Assembly: GCA_030428785.1 (NCBI GenBank)
Contig: JAUIEF010000003.1
Location: forward strand, 1 to 64,000
Origin: a bacterium
GTDB lineage: Bacteria > Planctomycetota > B15-G4
Direction: 5' to 3'
Length of the DNA stretch: 64,000 nucleotides
This document shows positions 33,797 to 42,653 of this stretch, in pieces. How positions within the stretch are numbered: position 1 is the stretch's first letter; each line of letters starts with the position of its first letter. The position numbers and the translations under genes are program-made. The notes below the pieces were generated by a model. It was not told the origin of the DNA. It worked only from the letters and a program-made list of their open reading frames with translations, and did no database searches.

Positions 33797-34762
33797 TCAG
33801 GTGAGGACCGCGGTGCGTCCGCGGACCAGGTAGAGCGGGAGTCGGATGCTCTTGCCGGCGGGGCTCTCGACGACGTAGCGGTCGCCGAGCATCTCGCGGC
33901 GCACGTCCTGCAGCCCGACGGCGTGGAAGTCGTCCTCGAGCGCCTTGGGGTCGATGCCGAGGCGCGTGTCCGCCATGGACTCGTGCATCCAGGTCTCGTG
34001 GTGCGGGAGGAGCTCGACGCACACGACGGTGCCGCCGGGCTTCACGATGCGCGCGAGCTCCGCGAGCCCGGCGCGCGCCTCGGGCAGGTGGTGCAGCACC
34101 ATGTGCGCGCAGGCCGCGTCGACCTCGCCGTCGGCGAGCGGGAGCTCCTCCATCGTGCCGACGCGGAAGTCGAGCTCGCACGGCAGCGCCGTGAGGTTGT
34201 CGCGGGCCTGGTCGAGCATGGCCTCGCTCGCGTCGACGCAGACCACGCGGTCGACGCGGCGGCCCAGCGCGGCCGTGAGGTAGCCGGTGCCGCAGCCGAC
34301 GTCCGCGACGGCGAGGCCCTCGGGGACGAGGCAGCTCACGGCCTCGAGGCGACCCGTGCCCTGCTCGAAGTCGCTGCCGATGACGTCCCAGTCGCCGGCG
34401 ATGCGGTCGAAGAAGGCGCGCGCGTCCGTGCGCTCGGCGAGGACCACGGCGAGCCGGGCCTGGTCGGCCTCGCGCTGGTCGAGGGACTCGAGCGACGGGA
34501 GGAGCGCCGCCCAGAGGTCCGCGAGCGGCCCCGGCGGCACCTCGAGGCGGCAGAACGTGTAGCTGCCCTCGTGGCGCTCGGCGATCCAGCCCAGCTCGCG
34601 GAGCACCTTGAGGTGGTTGCTCACGCGGCTCTGGCCCGTGGCGAGGCTCCGGGCGATCTCGCCCACCGAGAGCTCCGCGTGGACGAGCAGGCTGAGGATC
34701 CTCAGCCGGGTCTCGTCGGAGAGGGCGCGGAGGGCGCCGGGGAGGCTCTCGGTCACAGGCAT
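33797..34762 (-). CDS. ArsR-type HTH regulator fused to SAM-dependent methyltransferase
   Basis: This 321-residue protein starts with an ArsR/SmtB winged HTH (residues ~5-75: [20 protein letters not shown] and [20 protein letters not shown]). It continues with a class I methyltransferase: [20 protein letters not shown] (motif I), [32 protein letters not shown] and [13 protein letters not shown]. Such fusions are known beside ahcY or methionine-cycle genes and may sense SAM/SAH levels; that role is inference. ATG at 34762 was chosen over GTG 34765 because the -10 box lies exactly six bases before it. It is upstream of ahcY in the same unit. Confidence 0.85.
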   Translation of the reverse strand: MPVTESLPGALRALSDETRLRILSLLVHAELSVGEIARSLATGQSRVSNHLKVLRELGWIAERHEGSYTFCRLEVPPGPLADLWAALLPSLESLDQREADQARLAVVLAERTDARAFFDRIAGDWDVIGSDFEQGTGRLEAVSCLVPEGLAVADVGCGTGYLTAALGRRVDRVVCVDASEAMLDQARDNLTALPCELDFRVGTMEELPLADGEVDAACAHMVLHHLPEARAGLAELARIVKPGGTVVCVELLPHHETWMHESMADTRLGIDPKALEDDFHAVGLQDVRREMLGDRYVVESPAGKSIRLPLYLVRGRTAVLT

Positions 34763-34768
34763 CACGAG

Positions 34769-34797
34769 ATCATGACATGCTGATGAGGGGCGGTCAA
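34769..34797 (-). promoter_or_regulatory. Promoter of ArsR-methyltransferase/ahcY unit
   Basis: On the minus strand TTGACC (34797-34792) and CATGAT (34774-34769) are separated by 17 bases. CATGAT is followed by six bases and then the ATG at 34762. The -35 differs from the consensus at one position. The transcript is predicted to be leaderless. Confidence 0.6.
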
Positions 34798-34882
34798 CTC
34801 CCCCATCGGCCGGGTCGCCCCGGGGACTGGAGCCCGGCCCGCGGGCCGCCCCGGCCCGGCTCCGCGGGGCGCCCCGGAACGA

Positions 34883-34946
34883 CCGCGACCCGGCAGGGCG
34901 CGGGGCCGTGCCGGGTCGCGGGGCGGGGACCCCGTGCGGGGTCCCC
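34883..34946. terminator. Two adjacent strong hairpins (terminator of the lipoprotein gene)
   Basis: The first hairpin has a 13-bp stem (CCGCGACCCGGCA at 34883-34895 with its complement at 34909-34921). The second has GGGGACCCCG (34925-34934) paired with CGGGGTCCCC (34937-34946). Both sit between the lipoprotein stop at 34964 and the promoter of the next minus-strand unit. They probably end that transcript. Confidence 0.6.
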
Positions 34947-34963
34947 GGGGCTCGAGGCGCGTC

Positions 34964-35767
34964 TCAGTCCTCGACGTCCTCGGAGACCGTCGTGCGGTGC
35001 TCGACCTTGCCCGTGCCGAGCGACGAGCGGATCTCGCTCACGAGCGTGTCCGTGAGCCAGACGTCGCCGACGCTCGACGCGAAGACGGCCGTCTCGATGC
35101 GGCTGCCGTGGACGAGGAAGTCGCCCGTGCCCGAGTCGCCGTCGAGGTGGCCGACGACGCAGCCGGACGCGGCGAAGGAGCCGACGCCGAGCCGCAGGAC
35201 GACGTCCTTCGACGTGCACTCGGTCATGCGGACGTCGCCGGTGCCGGCGTCGACGGAGACGCTGTCGACCTCGGAGGAGCTCACGTGCACGACGCCCGTG
35301 CCGCTCTCGACGACGACGCGGTTGCGGCCGACGAAGCTCGTGACGAAGGTGTCGCCGGTGGCGGTCCGCACGTCGAGGTCCACGCCCTCGGGGAGGCGGC
35401 CGCGGATACCGTTGACGAGCACGGCGCCGCCGAGCTGCGAGCGCGCGGCGACGACCCCGCCGTCGACGACGACGTCGCCGTCACCCTCGAACTCGGAGTA
35501 CAGGTCCACGACGAGCTCGTAGCTGTCGCCCGGGCCGCCGACGACGTCGATCGGGCCGGTCTGCGAGACGAGCACGAGGGTCAGGTCCTCGACGTCGAGC
35601 TCGCCCTGGAGCGTCACCTCGCGGTGGTAGTCCACGGGCACGCCGCCGACGAACAGGCGTCCGTCCTGGTCGGAGACGTCGAAGCTCCGGGCCTGGTGGG
35701 TCATGAGGCCGCAGGCGGCGACCGTCACGGAGGCGAGCAGGGCGAGGGTGAGGCGGGTGCGCAGCAT
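34964..35767 (-). CDS. Putative lipoprotein with DUF4097/GIN-type beta-helix
   Basis: This 267-residue protein starts with a lipoprotein signal (LTLALLASVTVAACGL, lipobox VAAC). The rest is a series of short beta-strands with repeating G/T-S-G-T-G-D/V turns: VSQTGPIDVVGG, VRTATGDTFVTS, VESGTGVVHVSS, VDAGTGDVRMTE, GDSGTGDFLVHG and SSLGTGKVEH. This resembles the right-handed beta-helix of DUF4097 / head-GIN domain proteins. These are exported proteins of unknown function, sometimes called adhesin-like. It stands alone between the ArsR unit and tgt. A TAAACT hexamer at 35853-35848 overlaps the tgt stop and could be its -10. Confidence 0.75.
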   Translation of the reverse strand: MLRTRLTLALLASVTVAACGLMTHQARSFDVSDQDGRLFVGGVPVDYHREVTLQGELDVEDLTLVLVSQTGPIDVVGGPGDSYELVVDLYSEFEGDGDVVVDGGVVAARSQLGGAVLVNGIRGRLPEGVDLDVRTATGDTFVTSFVGRNRVVVESGTGVVHVSSSEVDSVSVDAGTGDVRMTECTSKDVVLRLGVGSFAASGCVVGHLDGDSGTGDFLVHGSRIETAVFASSVGDVWLTDTLVSEIRSSLGTGKVEHRTTVSEDVED

Positions 35768-35850
35768 GGGGGTTCTCCGCGGATGCGAGCACCCCGGGCG
35801 CCGTCCGGCGACCGGGAGGACTCCCTCGTCGGCCGGATCCCGTCCGGAGT

Positions 35851-36999
35851 TTAGCGGGATCGGCTGCGTTCCCGGCCCTTGTGGGCGTCCCCGGCCCGGT
35901 AGCGCCGCAGCCAGGCCTCCTTCCAGGGCCCGAATCGGTTCCGCTCGATCTCATGGCGGCACCCGCTCATGAGGTCCTCGTAGAACTGGAGGTTGTGGAG
36001 GCTGGCCAGGGTCTCGAAGACGGGCTCGTGGGCGTAGTGCAGGTGGCGCAGCACCATCCGGCTGTAGTTCCGGCAGGTGTAGCAGGCGCACTTGGGCTCG
36101 ACGGGGCCCGTGTCGTGCCGGTGGGTCCGGTCGCCGATGCGGATGCGGCCGCGGCGGGTGAAGAGCGTGCCGCCTCGGGCGTAGCGCGTCGGGATGACGC
36201 AGTCGAACATGTCCATGCCCGCCTCGACGGCCTCGAGGATGTCCTCGGGGAGGCCGACGCCCATGAGGTACCGCGGCCGGTCGACGGGCAGGCGCGGCGC
36301 GGTCCAGCGCGTGACCGCCACCATGAGCTCGTGGCCCTCGCCGACGCTCACGCCGCCGATGGCGAAGCCGTCGAAGGGCAGCGCGGTGATCTGGTCGGCG
36401 CTCCGCAGCCGGAGGTCCTCGAACACGCCGCCCTGCACGATGCCGAAGAGCAGCTGGTGCGGCGCGAGGCGGCTGTCGAGGCAGCGCCGCGCCCAGCGCT
36501 CCGTGCGGTCGACGCTGCGCGCGACGTACTTGCGCGGCGCGTCGTGCGGGCAGCACTCGTCGAACGCCATGCCGATGTCGGCGCCGAGCCGGCGCTGCAC
36601 GTCCATGGAGGTCTCGGGGTCGAGCAGGTAGCGCGGGCGGCCCTCGCCGATCGGGAACGAGACGCCGTCCTCGGTGATCTCCGCGCCCGGCAGGCTGAAC
36701 ACCTGGAAGCCGCCCGAGTCCGTGAGGATGGACCGCTCCCAGTTCATGAACGCGTGGAGCCCGCCCGCGCGCTCGACGAGCTCCGTGCGGTCGTCGAGGC
36801 TCAGGTGGTAGGTGTTCGCGAGGACGACGTCCGACCCGATGTCGGCGAGGTCGCGCGGCAGGACGGCCTTGACCGTGCCCTGCGTGCCCACGGGCATGAA
36901 GGCCGGCGTCTCGACCGCGCCGTGCGTCGTGTGGAAGCGCGCGCGGCGCGCGCCCGTGGCGTCCTCGCGGACGAGCTCGAAGCGGATGTCGCGGGCCAC
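35851..36999 (-). CDS. tgt: Queuine/preQ1 tRNA-guanine transglycosylase
   Basis: This 382-residue TIM-barrel enzyme swaps guanine 34 for preQ1 in GUN-anticodon tRNAs, including the tRNA-Asn encoded in this window. FMPVGTQGTVKAV and LANTYHLSL are N-terminal blocks. ILTDSGGFQVFSL carries the catalytic nucleophile region, and MFDCVIPTRYARGGTLFT the second aspartate. CACYTCRNYSRMVLRHLHYA is the CxCxxC...H zinc site near the C-terminus. It lies four bases after the DUF423 stop. Confidence 0.96.
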   Translation of the reverse strand: MARDIRFELVREDATGARRARFHTTHGAVETPAFMPVGTQGTVKAVLPRDLADIGSDVVLANTYHLSLDDRTELVERAGGLHAFMNWERSILTDSGGFQVFSLPGAEITEDGVSFPIGEGRPRYLLDPETSMDVQRRLGADIGMAFDECCPHDAPRKYVARSVDRTERWARRCLDSRLAPHQLLFGIVQGGVFEDLRLRSADQITALPFDGFAIGGVSVGEGHELMVAVTRWTAPRLPVDRPRYLMGVGLPEDILEAVEAGMDMFDCVIPTRYARGGTLFTRRGRIRIGDRTHRHDTGPVEPKCACYTCRNYSRMVLRHLHYAHEPVFETLASLHNLQFYEDLMSGCRHEIERNRFGPWKEAWLRRYRAGDAHKGRERSRSR

Positions 37000-37003
37000 G
37001 GGA

Positions 37004-37357
37004 TCAGCCGGCGCGCACGGCCAGGGCCAGCGCGATCCAGCCGCCGATGAGCGCGAGCCCGCCGAGCGGCGTCACGGCGCCGAGCCAGCGGGGCCCGCCG
37101 AGCGCGAGCGCGTAGAGCGTGCCGCTGAACACGACGACCCCCGCGACGAAGAGCCACGCCGGCCGGTTGCCGGAGCCCTCGCGGCACAGCGCGGCCACGG
37201 CGAGCAGCGCGAGCGCATGGACGAGCTGGTAGCGCACGCCCGTCTCGTAGATCGCGAGCCGGTCGGGCGCGATCCGCTCCGCGAGCCCGTGCGCCCCGAA
37301 CGCCCCGAGCGCCACGCCGAGTCCGCCGAGCACGGCGCCCGCCACGGCGGGGTTCAC
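37004..37357 (-). CDS. DUF423 small membrane protein
   Basis: This 117-residue protein has four hydrophobic helices. The family motif GGLGVALGAFGAHGLAERI is near the N-terminus and is followed by YETGVRYQLVHALALLAVA, the classic DUF423 (YgdD-like) block. FSGTLYALALGG and TPLGGLALIGGW complete it. The function of the family is unknown. The GTG start at 37357 overlaps the stop of the adenosyltransferase gene (GTGA). Confidence 0.85.
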   Translation of the reverse strand: MNPAVAGAVLGGLGVALGAFGAHGLAERIAPDRLAIYETGVRYQLVHALALLAVAALCREGSGNRPAWLFVAGVVVFSGTLYALALGGPRWLGAVTPLGGLALIGGWIALALAVRAG

Positions 37358-37926
37358 GGGTCCGCCCCCCGCCCGGGCTCCCAGAGGACCTCGTCGGCGC
37401 CGGCGGCGCGTCGCGCGAGGACGAAGAGCAGGTCCGAGAGCCGGTTCACGTAGGCGTGCGCCGCCTTGTTCACGGCGCCCTCGCCCGCGCCCTGCACGAG
37501 CAGGACGAGCGCGCGCTCGACCCGGCGGCACACGGTGCGCGCGAGGTGGTAGTGACTGGCGAGCGGGTTGCCGCCCGGCAGCACGAAGCTCGTGAGCGCG
37601 GGCAGCCCCTCGTTCACCTCGTCGATGATCCGCTCGAGGCGCTCGACGGCCGCCGTCGACATGCGCAGCCGTCGCTCCTCGCCGGGCGCGACCGGGATGC
37701 ACAGATCGGCGCCCAGGTCGAAGAGCTCGTGCTGGATGTCGACGAGCATGCGCCGCTCGTCGTCGTCGCGCACGTGGTCGAGGCACAGGCCGAGCACGGC
37801 GTTGAGCTCGTCGACCTCGCCGTAGCTCGCGATGCGCGGGCTCGTCTTGGACACGCGGCTGCCGTCGCCGAGCGACGTCATGCCGTCGTCGCCGCCGCGC
37901 GTGTAGATCTTGTCGAGTCGGACCAT
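37354..37926 (-). CDS. Cob(I)alamin adenosyltransferase, PduO type
   Basis: This 190-residue protein attaches the adenosyl group to cob(I)alamin to make coenzyme B12. IYTRGGDDGMTSLGDGSRVSK is the ATP-binding N-terminal signature. SYGEVDELNAVLGL and FDLGADLCIP follow. FVLPGGNPLASHYHLARTVCRRVER is the PduO hallmark with the ATP and cobalamin residues, and YVNRLSDLLFVLAR ends the domain. It implies that the organism uses B12 coenzyme. The small wHTH gene lies 59 bp upstream. Confidence 0.93.
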   Translation of the reverse strand: MVRLDKIYTRGGDDGMTSLGDGSRVSKTSPRIASYGEVDELNAVLGLCLDHVRDDDERRMLVDIQHELFDLGADLCIPVAPGEERRLRMSTAAVERLERIIDEVNEGLPALTSFVLPGGNPLASHYHLARTVCRRVERALVLLVQGAGEGAVNKAAHAYVNRLSDLLFVLARRAAGADEVLWEPGRGADP

Positions 37927-37985
37927 GCGTCGGCGGTGCCCGGGAGCGACCGCCTCGCGCGGCGTGTCCCCGGGCGCGTCTCCTG

Positions 37986-38381
37986 TCAGGCGATGCGCTC
38001 GTACTGGCCGCGGGCGACGCGCTTGAAGCGCTTGTCCTTGGCCAGCGTGTTGCTGACCATCATGTTGAAGTTCCGGGACGTCGTGCGGTAGCCGTTCGCC
38101 TGGACGAGCTGGCTCGCCTCGGCGGGGCTCACGACGGCGCGGACCTCCATGGCGTTCGCCAGGGCGTCGCCGAGGGTCATCTCGTTGCGCGGGCGCCGGC
38201 GCGGGCCGGCCGCGGGGCGACGCTTGTTCACCGTCGTCGCGCCGTCGATCTGGCCCTCGATGCGCTCGAGCTCCTCGAGGAGGCGCTCGCGCTTCTTGAT
38301 GAGCTTCTCCGCGTTGGCGGCGCGGCGCTCGAGCTCGCGGTTGAGCTCATCGGTCGAAACGGACTTCAGGTCGGGCTTCAT
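37986..38381 (-). CDS. Small protein with coiled coil and HARE-type winged helix
   Basis: This 131-residue protein has an N-terminal coiled coil (residues 8-40: STDELNRELERRAANAEKLI). A basic linker follows (KRRPAAGPRRRPRNE). The C-terminal ~65 residues (MTLGDALANAMEVRAVVSPA through DKRFKRVARGQYERI) resemble the HARE-HTH type winged helix seen in RNA polymerase delta and chromatin proteins. DNA or polymerase binding is inferred. The start ATG at 38381 was chosen because the longer frame back to 38516 encodes a Pro/Arg-rich stretch overlapping a strong hairpin. The role is unknown. Confidence 0.7.
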   Translation of the reverse strand: MKPDLKSVSTDELNRELERRAANAEKLIKKRERLLEELERIEGQIDGATTVNKRRPAAGPRRRPRNEMTLGDALANAMEVRAVVSPAEASQLVQANGYRTTSRNFNMMVSNTLAKDKRFKRVARGQYERIA

Positions 38382-38474
38382 CGGGCAGGTCTCGCTGGGC
38401 GGGCAAGGCGCCGTCCGTGGGCGACGGACGGGGCGGACCGGTCGACACGCCGGGGCAGGGCGGGTCGCTCCGGA

Positions 38475-38496
38475 CCCGTCCCCGCACGGGGACGGG
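38475..38496. promoter_or_regulatory. Strong hairpin in the leader of the small wHTH gene
   Basis: CCCGTCCCC (38475-38483) and GGGGACGGG (38488-38496) form a 9-bp perfect stem with a GCAC loop. The hairpin lies about 95 bp before the start codon. It resembles the terminator hairpin at 34925-34946 in loop sequence. It may be an attenuator or an mRNA stabiliser. Confidence 0.4.
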
Positions 38497-38544
38497 ACAG
38501 CCGGAACACGACTCACCTTAACAGAGTCGGCGCCCGGCAGGATT

Positions 38545-38575
38545 GCGGAACCGAATCAACATGAATCGGTTCCGC
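38545..38575. terminator. Inverted repeat downstream of tRNA-Asn
   Basis: GCGGAACCGA (38545-38554) and TCGGTTCCGC (38566-38575) are perfect 10-bp arms around an AT-rich 11-base spacer. The element is about 34 bases after the tRNA 3' end on the minus strand and before the wHTH gene. It may be the tRNA terminator or an operator. Confidence 0.45.
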
Positions 38576-38608
38576 GGGAATGCTCTTCCGATCTCGAGCC
38601 GTGCGGCG

Positions 38609-38685
38609 TGGCTCCCCGGGCTGGACTCGAACCAGCGACCCTCTGATTAACAGTCAGATGCTCTAACCAACTGAGCTACCGGGGA
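38609..38685 (-). tRNA. tRNA-Asn (anticodon GTT)
   Basis: On the minus strand the acceptor pairs TCCCCGG with CCGGGGA. The D arm is GCTCAGTTGGTTAGAGC. The anticodon stem pairs TCTGA with TCAGA around loop CTGTTAA, with anticodon GTT at 38651-38649. The T arm contains GTTCGAGTC. Discriminator G is at 38612 and CCA is encoded at 38611-38609. It is a substrate type for the Tgt enzyme encoded nearby. Confidence 0.95.
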
Positions 38686-38707
38686 TGCCGGGCACGGCAG
38701 GGCGGGA

Positions 38708-38736
38708 AGTCTAGGCGGTGCCCTCCCCCGACGCAA
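38708..38736 (-). promoter_or_regulatory. Promoter of tRNA-Asn inside the accD 3' end
   Basis: TTGCGT (38736-38731) and TAGACT (38713-38708) have a 17-base spacer on the minus strand. The -10 box uses the accD stop codon TAG as its first three bases. The mature tRNA begins 22 bases further. Confidence 0.5.
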
Positions 38737-39574
38737 GGACGGGCTTGCGCGGATCCGGGAGGTAGCCGAGGAGCTTCCCGAGGGTGGCGCGGAGCTCCTG
38801 GCGGGGCACGATCATGTCGATCTGGCCCTTGTCGAGGAGGAACTCCGCCGTCTGGAAACCGGGTGGCAGCTTCTTCTTGATGGTGCCCTCGATGACGCGC
38901 GGACCGGCGAAGCCGATGAGCGCCTCGGGCTCCGCGAGGATGAGGTCCGCGGCCATGGCCCAGGACGCCGTCACGCCGCCCGTCGTGGGGTGCGTGCAGA
39001 GCGAGATGAAGAAGCCCCCCGCCTCGCGGAAGCCGGCGAGCGCGGAGCAGGTCTTGGCCATCTGCATGAGCGAGAGGATGCCCTCGTGCATGCGCGCACC
39101 GCCCGACGCCGCGACGAGCACGAGCGGGAGGCCGCGGTCGCGCGCGAGCTCGACGGCGCGCGTGACCTTCTCGCCCACGACGACGCCCATGCTGCCGCCC
39201 ATGAACCGGAACTCGAGGACGCCGAACACGATCTCGTGGCCCTCGACGCGGCCCAGGCCGTAGCGCATGGCCTCGCGCAGCCCCGTTCGCGACGCGGCGT
39301 CGGAGAGCTTGTCCGGGTAGGGCTTGTTGTCGATGAAGCCCAGCGAGTCCACGGCCCCCATGCCCGCGTCGTACTCGTGCCAGGTCGCGGGGTCGAGCGT
39401 GTACGCGATGCGCAGGTGGCTGCTGATCGGGAAGTGGTGCCCGCACTTCGGGCACACCTTGAACTGGTCGTCCAGGTCCTTGCCGAAGAGCGTCTGCTTG
39501 CACCCCGTGCAGCGCACCCACAGGTCGCCGGGGATGTCCTTCTTCTTGTGGCGCAGCCAGGGCAGGGAGCCCAT
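38711..39574 (-). CDS. accD: Acetyl-CoA carboxylase carboxyltransferase subunit beta
   Basis: This 287-residue subunit transfers the carboxyl group from biotin to acetyl-CoA, the first step of fatty acid synthesis. The N-terminal zinc ribbon has CTGCKQTLF and CPKCGHHFP (two CxxC pairs). VLEFRFMGGSMGVVVGEK and VLVAASGGARMHEGILSLMQMAK are core crotonase-fold motifs. HPTTGGVTASWAM and FAGPRVIEGTI complete the domain. GGAGGGAC lies before the ATG. It follows rpe by 19 bp; accA is not in the window. Confidence 0.95.
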   Translation of the reverse strand: MGSLPWLRHKKKDIPGDLWVRCTGCKQTLFGKDLDDQFKVCPKCGHHFPISSHLRIAYTLDPATWHEYDAGMGAVDSLGFIDNKPYPDKLSDAASRTGLREAMRYGLGRVEGHEIVFGVLEFRFMGGSMGVVVGEKVTRAVELARDRGLPLVLVAASGGARMHEGILSLMQMAKTCSALAGFREAGGFFISLCTHPTTGGVTASWAMAADLILAEPEALIGFAGPRVIEGTIKKKLPPGFQTAEFLLDKGQIDMIVPRQELRATLGKLLGYLPDPRKPVLASGEGTA

Positions 39575-39593
39575 CGTCGTCCCTCCGGGCGGG

Positions 39594-40259
39594 TCAGGCG
39601 GACACGCCGAGGCGCGCCTCGGCGGTCTCGCGCATCGTGCGGATGGTCGCGGCCCAGTCGTCCGAGCCGAACACGGCCGAACCCGCGACGAAGACGTTGG
39701 CGCCGGCGGCTGCCGCGTCGCCGATGGTCTTCGGCGCGATGCCGCCGTCGATCTCGACGTCGCCGGTGTAGCCCCACTCCCGGAGCGCCTCGATCTTGGG
39801 CAGCACCTCGGGCATGAAGGACTGGCCGCCGAAGCCGGGGTGCACGGACATGACGAGCACCATGTCGACGCGGTCGAGCATGTCGCGCACGGGCGCGATG
39901 TCCGTCTCGGGGTTCACGGCGAGCCCGGCGCGGCCGCCCGCCTCGCGGATGAGCTCGAGCGCGTCGGGGTGCGTCTCGAGGTGGCAGGTGAGCACGTCGG
40001 CGCCGGCCGCGACGTAGTCCGCCGCGTAGCGCTCGGGGTTCGTGATCATGATGTGCACGTCGAGCGGCCGGCGTGCGACCTTCTTGAGCGCCTTCACGAC
40101 GGGCGGGCCGATGGTGAGGTTCGGCACGAAGTGGCCGTCCATGACGTCGACGTGCAGCCAGTCCGCGCCGGCGTCCTCGACCGCCGCGACGTCGCGGGCC
40201 AGGTTCACGAAGTCCGCCGACAGCAGCGACGGGGCGATCTTCACGGGCGGCGTGCTCAT
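39594..40259 (-). CDS. rpe: Ribulose-phosphate 3-epimerase
   Basis: This 221-residue TIM-barrel enzyme interconverts ribulose-5-phosphate and xylulose-5-phosphate. KIAPSLLSADFVNLARDV is the N-terminal signature. WLHVDVMDGHFVPNLTIG carries metal and catalytic residues. LDVHIMITNPERY and MSVHPGFGGQSFMPEVLPKI follow. VEIDGGIAPKTI contains the second catalytic aspartate, and FVAGSAVFG is the phosphate loop. It lies 64 bp after pgk and just before accD. Confidence 0.96.
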   Translation of the reverse strand: MSTPPVKIAPSLLSADFVNLARDVAAVEDAGADWLHVDVMDGHFVPNLTIGPPVVKALKKVARRPLDVHIMITNPERYAADYVAAGADVLTCHLETHPDALELIREAGGRAGLAVNPETDIAPVRDMLDRVDMVLVMSVHPGFGGQSFMPEVLPKIEALREWGYTGDVEIDGGIAPKTIGDAAAAGANVFVAGSAVFGSDDWAATIRTMRETAEARLGVSA

Positions 40260-40323
40260 CGCGTCATCCTCGCATGGGCGCTCCGGGGAAGCCAACCGAC
40301 CGGCGCGTGGGGCGCGGGCCGGG

Positions 40324-41508
40324 TCAGCTCCCGTGTCCGAGCGCGACGAGGCCCGGCAGCGCCTTGCCCTCGAGGAGCTCGAGGGACGCGCCGCCGCCGG
40401 TGGAGACGTGATCGATGCGGTCCGCCAGGCCGAACGTCTTGACGGCCGCGGCGCTGTCGCCGCCGCCCACCACGGTGTACGCCGACGACGCGGCGACCGC
40501 CTCGGCGACCGTCCGCGTGCCCGCGGCGTAGGCCTCGCGCTCGAACACCCCCATGGGGCCGTTCCACACGACGGTGCCGGCGGCCGCGACGGCCTCCGCG
40601 TACGTCCTCGCGGTCGCGGGCCCGATGTCGAGACCCATGAGCCCGTCGGGGATGTCGCGCCCGGTCTCCCGCGCCTCGTCCGAGTCGAACGCCGCCGCGC
40701 AGCGGTGGTCCGTCGGCAGGAGCAGATCGACGCCCGCACCCTCGGCCTGCGTGAGGATGCGCCCCGCCTCCTCGAGGAAGTCCTCCTCGACGCGCGAGGC
40801 CCCCACCGTCGCGCCGGCGGCCTTCAGGAAGGTGTACGCCATGGCGCCGCCGACGATGAGCGTGTCGACGCGCTGCAGCAGGTTCTGCACGACGGCGAGC
40901 TTGTCGGAGACCTTCGCGCCGCCCAGGATCGCGACGAGCGGTCGCGCCGGGTCGCCGAGCACCTTGTCGAAGGCGGCGAGCTCCTTGCCGAGCAGGAAGC
41001 CGGCCGCGCAGTGCTCCCGCCCGAGGATCGCCGGCACGCCGACGACGCTCGCGTGCGCGCGGTGCGCCGTGCCGAAGGCGTCGTTCACGTAGCGGTCGCC
41101 GCAGGCGGCGAGCTGCTTCGCGAAGTCCGGGTCGTTGGCCTTCTCTCCCGGGTCGAAGCGCAGGTTCTCGAGCAGCAGCACGGAGCCCGGCGCCGCGGCC
41201 TCGACGGCCGCGACGACCTCCGCGCCGACCGTCTCGCGCAGCGGCGTGACGTCGCGCCCGAGCAGCTCCCCCATCCGCGCGGCCACCGGCGCCAGCCGGA
41301 GCGCCTCGTCGACGCCCTTCGGCCGGCCCAGGTGGCTCATCGCGACGACGGTGCCGCCGCGCTCGACGATCGAGCGGACGGTCGGCAGCGCCGCCGTGAT
41401 GCGGAGGTCGTCCGTGATCCGCCCGCCGTCGAGCGGGACGTTGAGGTCGAGCCGGACGAGGACGCGGCGGCCCTCGACGTCCAGCGCGTCGACGGTGCGC
41501 CAGCTCAT
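40324..41508 (-). CDS. pgk: Phosphoglycerate kinase
   Basis: This 394-residue enzyme makes ATP from 1,3-bisphosphoglycerate. [22 protein letters not shown] is the N-terminal signature with substrate residues. [29 protein letters not shown] and [15 protein letters not shown] are further substrate-site blocks. [15 protein letters not shown] holds the ATP lysine. [11 protein letters not shown] and [11 protein letters not shown] are C-domain motifs. The ATG overlaps the gap stop as ATGA, so the two glycolytic genes are coupled. Confidence 0.97.
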   Translation of the reverse strand: MSWRTVDALDVEGRRVLVRLDLNVPLDGGRITDDLRITAALPTVRSIVERGGTVVAMSHLGRPKGVDEALRLAPVAARMGELLGRDVTPLRETVGAEVVAAVEAAAPGSVLLLENLRFDPGEKANDPDFAKQLAACGDRYVNDAFGTAHRAHASVVGVPAILGREHCAAGFLLGKELAAFDKVLGDPARPLVAILGGAKVSDKLAVVQNLLQRVDTLIVGGAMAYTFLKAAGATVGASRVEEDFLEEAGRILTQAEGAGVDLLLPTDHRCAAAFDSDEARETGRDIPDGLMGLDIGPATARTYAEAVAAAGTVVWNGPMGVFEREAYAAGTRTVAEAVAASSAYTVVGGGDSAAAVKTFGLADRIDHVSTGGGASLELLEGKALPGLVALGHGS

Positions 41509-42509
41509 GACAGGGCGTGCGCCTTGGCCACGAGGTCGCAGACGCGGCTGCTGTAGCCCCACTCGTTGTCGTACCACGACACGACCTTCACCATGTTGCT
41601 GTCGATGACCATGGTGGCCTGCGCGTCGAAGACCGACGAGTGCGGGTTGCCGAGGATGTCGCTCGACACGATCGGGTCGGTCGTGTGCTCGAGGACGCCC
41701 TTGAGCGGGCCCTCGGCGGCGGCCTTCATGGCGGCGTTCACGTCGTCGACGGTGACCGTCTTCTCGAGCACGGCGACGAGGTCGACCACGGAGCCGTTGA
41801 GCACGGGCACGCGCATCGCCATGCCGTCGACCTTGCCGGCCAGCGACGGGATGACCTTGCCGACGGCCTTCGCGGCGCCGGTGGAGGTCGGGATGATGTT
41901 CGCCGCCGCCGCGCGCGCGCGCCGCATGTCGCTGTGGATCTGGTCCGCGATGCGCTGGTCATTCGTGTACGCGTGGATCGTCGTCATGAGGCCGCGCTTG
42001 AGGCCGAACGAGTCGACGAGCACCTTGGCGACGGGCGCCAGGCAGTTCGTCGTGCAGGACGCGTTGCTCACGATCTTGTGCTCGGGCTTGAGCGCGTCGT
42101 CGTTGACGCCCAGCACGATCATCGCGTCGATCTCGTCCTTCGGCGGCACGGTGAGCACGACCTTGGGCGCGCCCGCGGACAGGTGCGCGGCGATCTGCTC
42201 GCGCTTGCGGAAGATGCCCGTCGACTCGACGACGAAGTCGACCTTCATGTCCTTCCACGGCAGCGCGCCCGGGTCCCGCTCGGCGGTCACCTTGACCGCC
42301 CGGCCGGCGACCTCCAGCGCGCCCTCGCTGCCCGACACGGCGCCGTCGAAGCGGCCCATGACCGAGTCGTACTTGAAGAGGTGCGCCAGCGAGCCCGGGT
42401 CGGCGAGGTCGTTGATGCACACGACCTCCATGTCGTCGCGCGTCTCCATGATCCGCATGACCGTGCGGCCGATGCGCCCGAAACCGTTGATGCCAACCCG
42501 AATGGTCAT
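41505..42509 (-). CDS. gap: Glyceraldehyde-3-phosphate dehydrogenase
   Basis: This 334-residue enzyme oxidises glyceraldehyde-3-phosphate with NAD and phosphate. [20 protein letters not shown] is the NAD motif. [16 protein letters not shown] contains catalytic Cys152. [41 protein letters not shown] and [17 protein letters not shown] are standard. AGGAG lies before the ATG. It heads the gap-pgk-rpe-accD unit and is divergent from tilS. Confidence 0.97.
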   Translation of the reverse strand: MTIRVGINGFGRIGRTVMRIMETRDDMEVVCINDLADPGSLAHLFKYDSVMGRFDGAVSGSEGALEVAGRAVKVTAERDPGALPWKDMKVDFVVESTGIFRKREQIAAHLSAGAPKVVLTVPPKDEIDAMIVLGVNDDALKPEHKIVSNASCTTNCLAPVAKVLVDSFGLKRGLMTTIHAYTNDQRIADQIHSDMRRARAAAANIIPTSTGAAKAVGKVIPSLAGKVDGMAMRVPVLNGSVVDLVAVLEKTVTVDDVNAAMKAAAEGPLKGVLEHTTDPIVSSDILGNPHSSVFDAQATMVIDSNMVKVVSWYDNEWGYSSRVCDLVAKAHALS

Positions 42510-42580
42510 GGGAACGAGGGTCTCCTGGGGAAGGAAGAGAGAGGTGTGTCGGGGAAGGGTCCGAGTCCGCGGGAGGGCGC

Positions 42581-42586
42581 AGTCTA
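42581..42586 (-). promoter_or_regulatory. Possible -10 box of gap
   Basis: TAGACT reads on the minus strand 72 bases before the gap ATG. The same hexamer occurs upstream of ald, of tRNA-Asn and of the FG-GAP gene. No clear -35 is seen. Confidence 0.35.
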
Positions 42587-42641
42587 TCGCCTGGGGATGG
42601 GCGACGCGATCCCGGCGCGCGGGCCGGTCGGGCGCCGAGGC

Positions 42642-42647
42642 TACGAT
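42642..42647 (+). promoter_or_regulatory. Possible -10 box of tilS (leaderless)
   Basis: TACGAT is followed by exactly six bases and then the GTG at 42654. It supports GTG 42654 as the tilS start. No -35 is recognisable. Confidence 0.4.
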
Positions 42648-42653
42648 GTCGCC

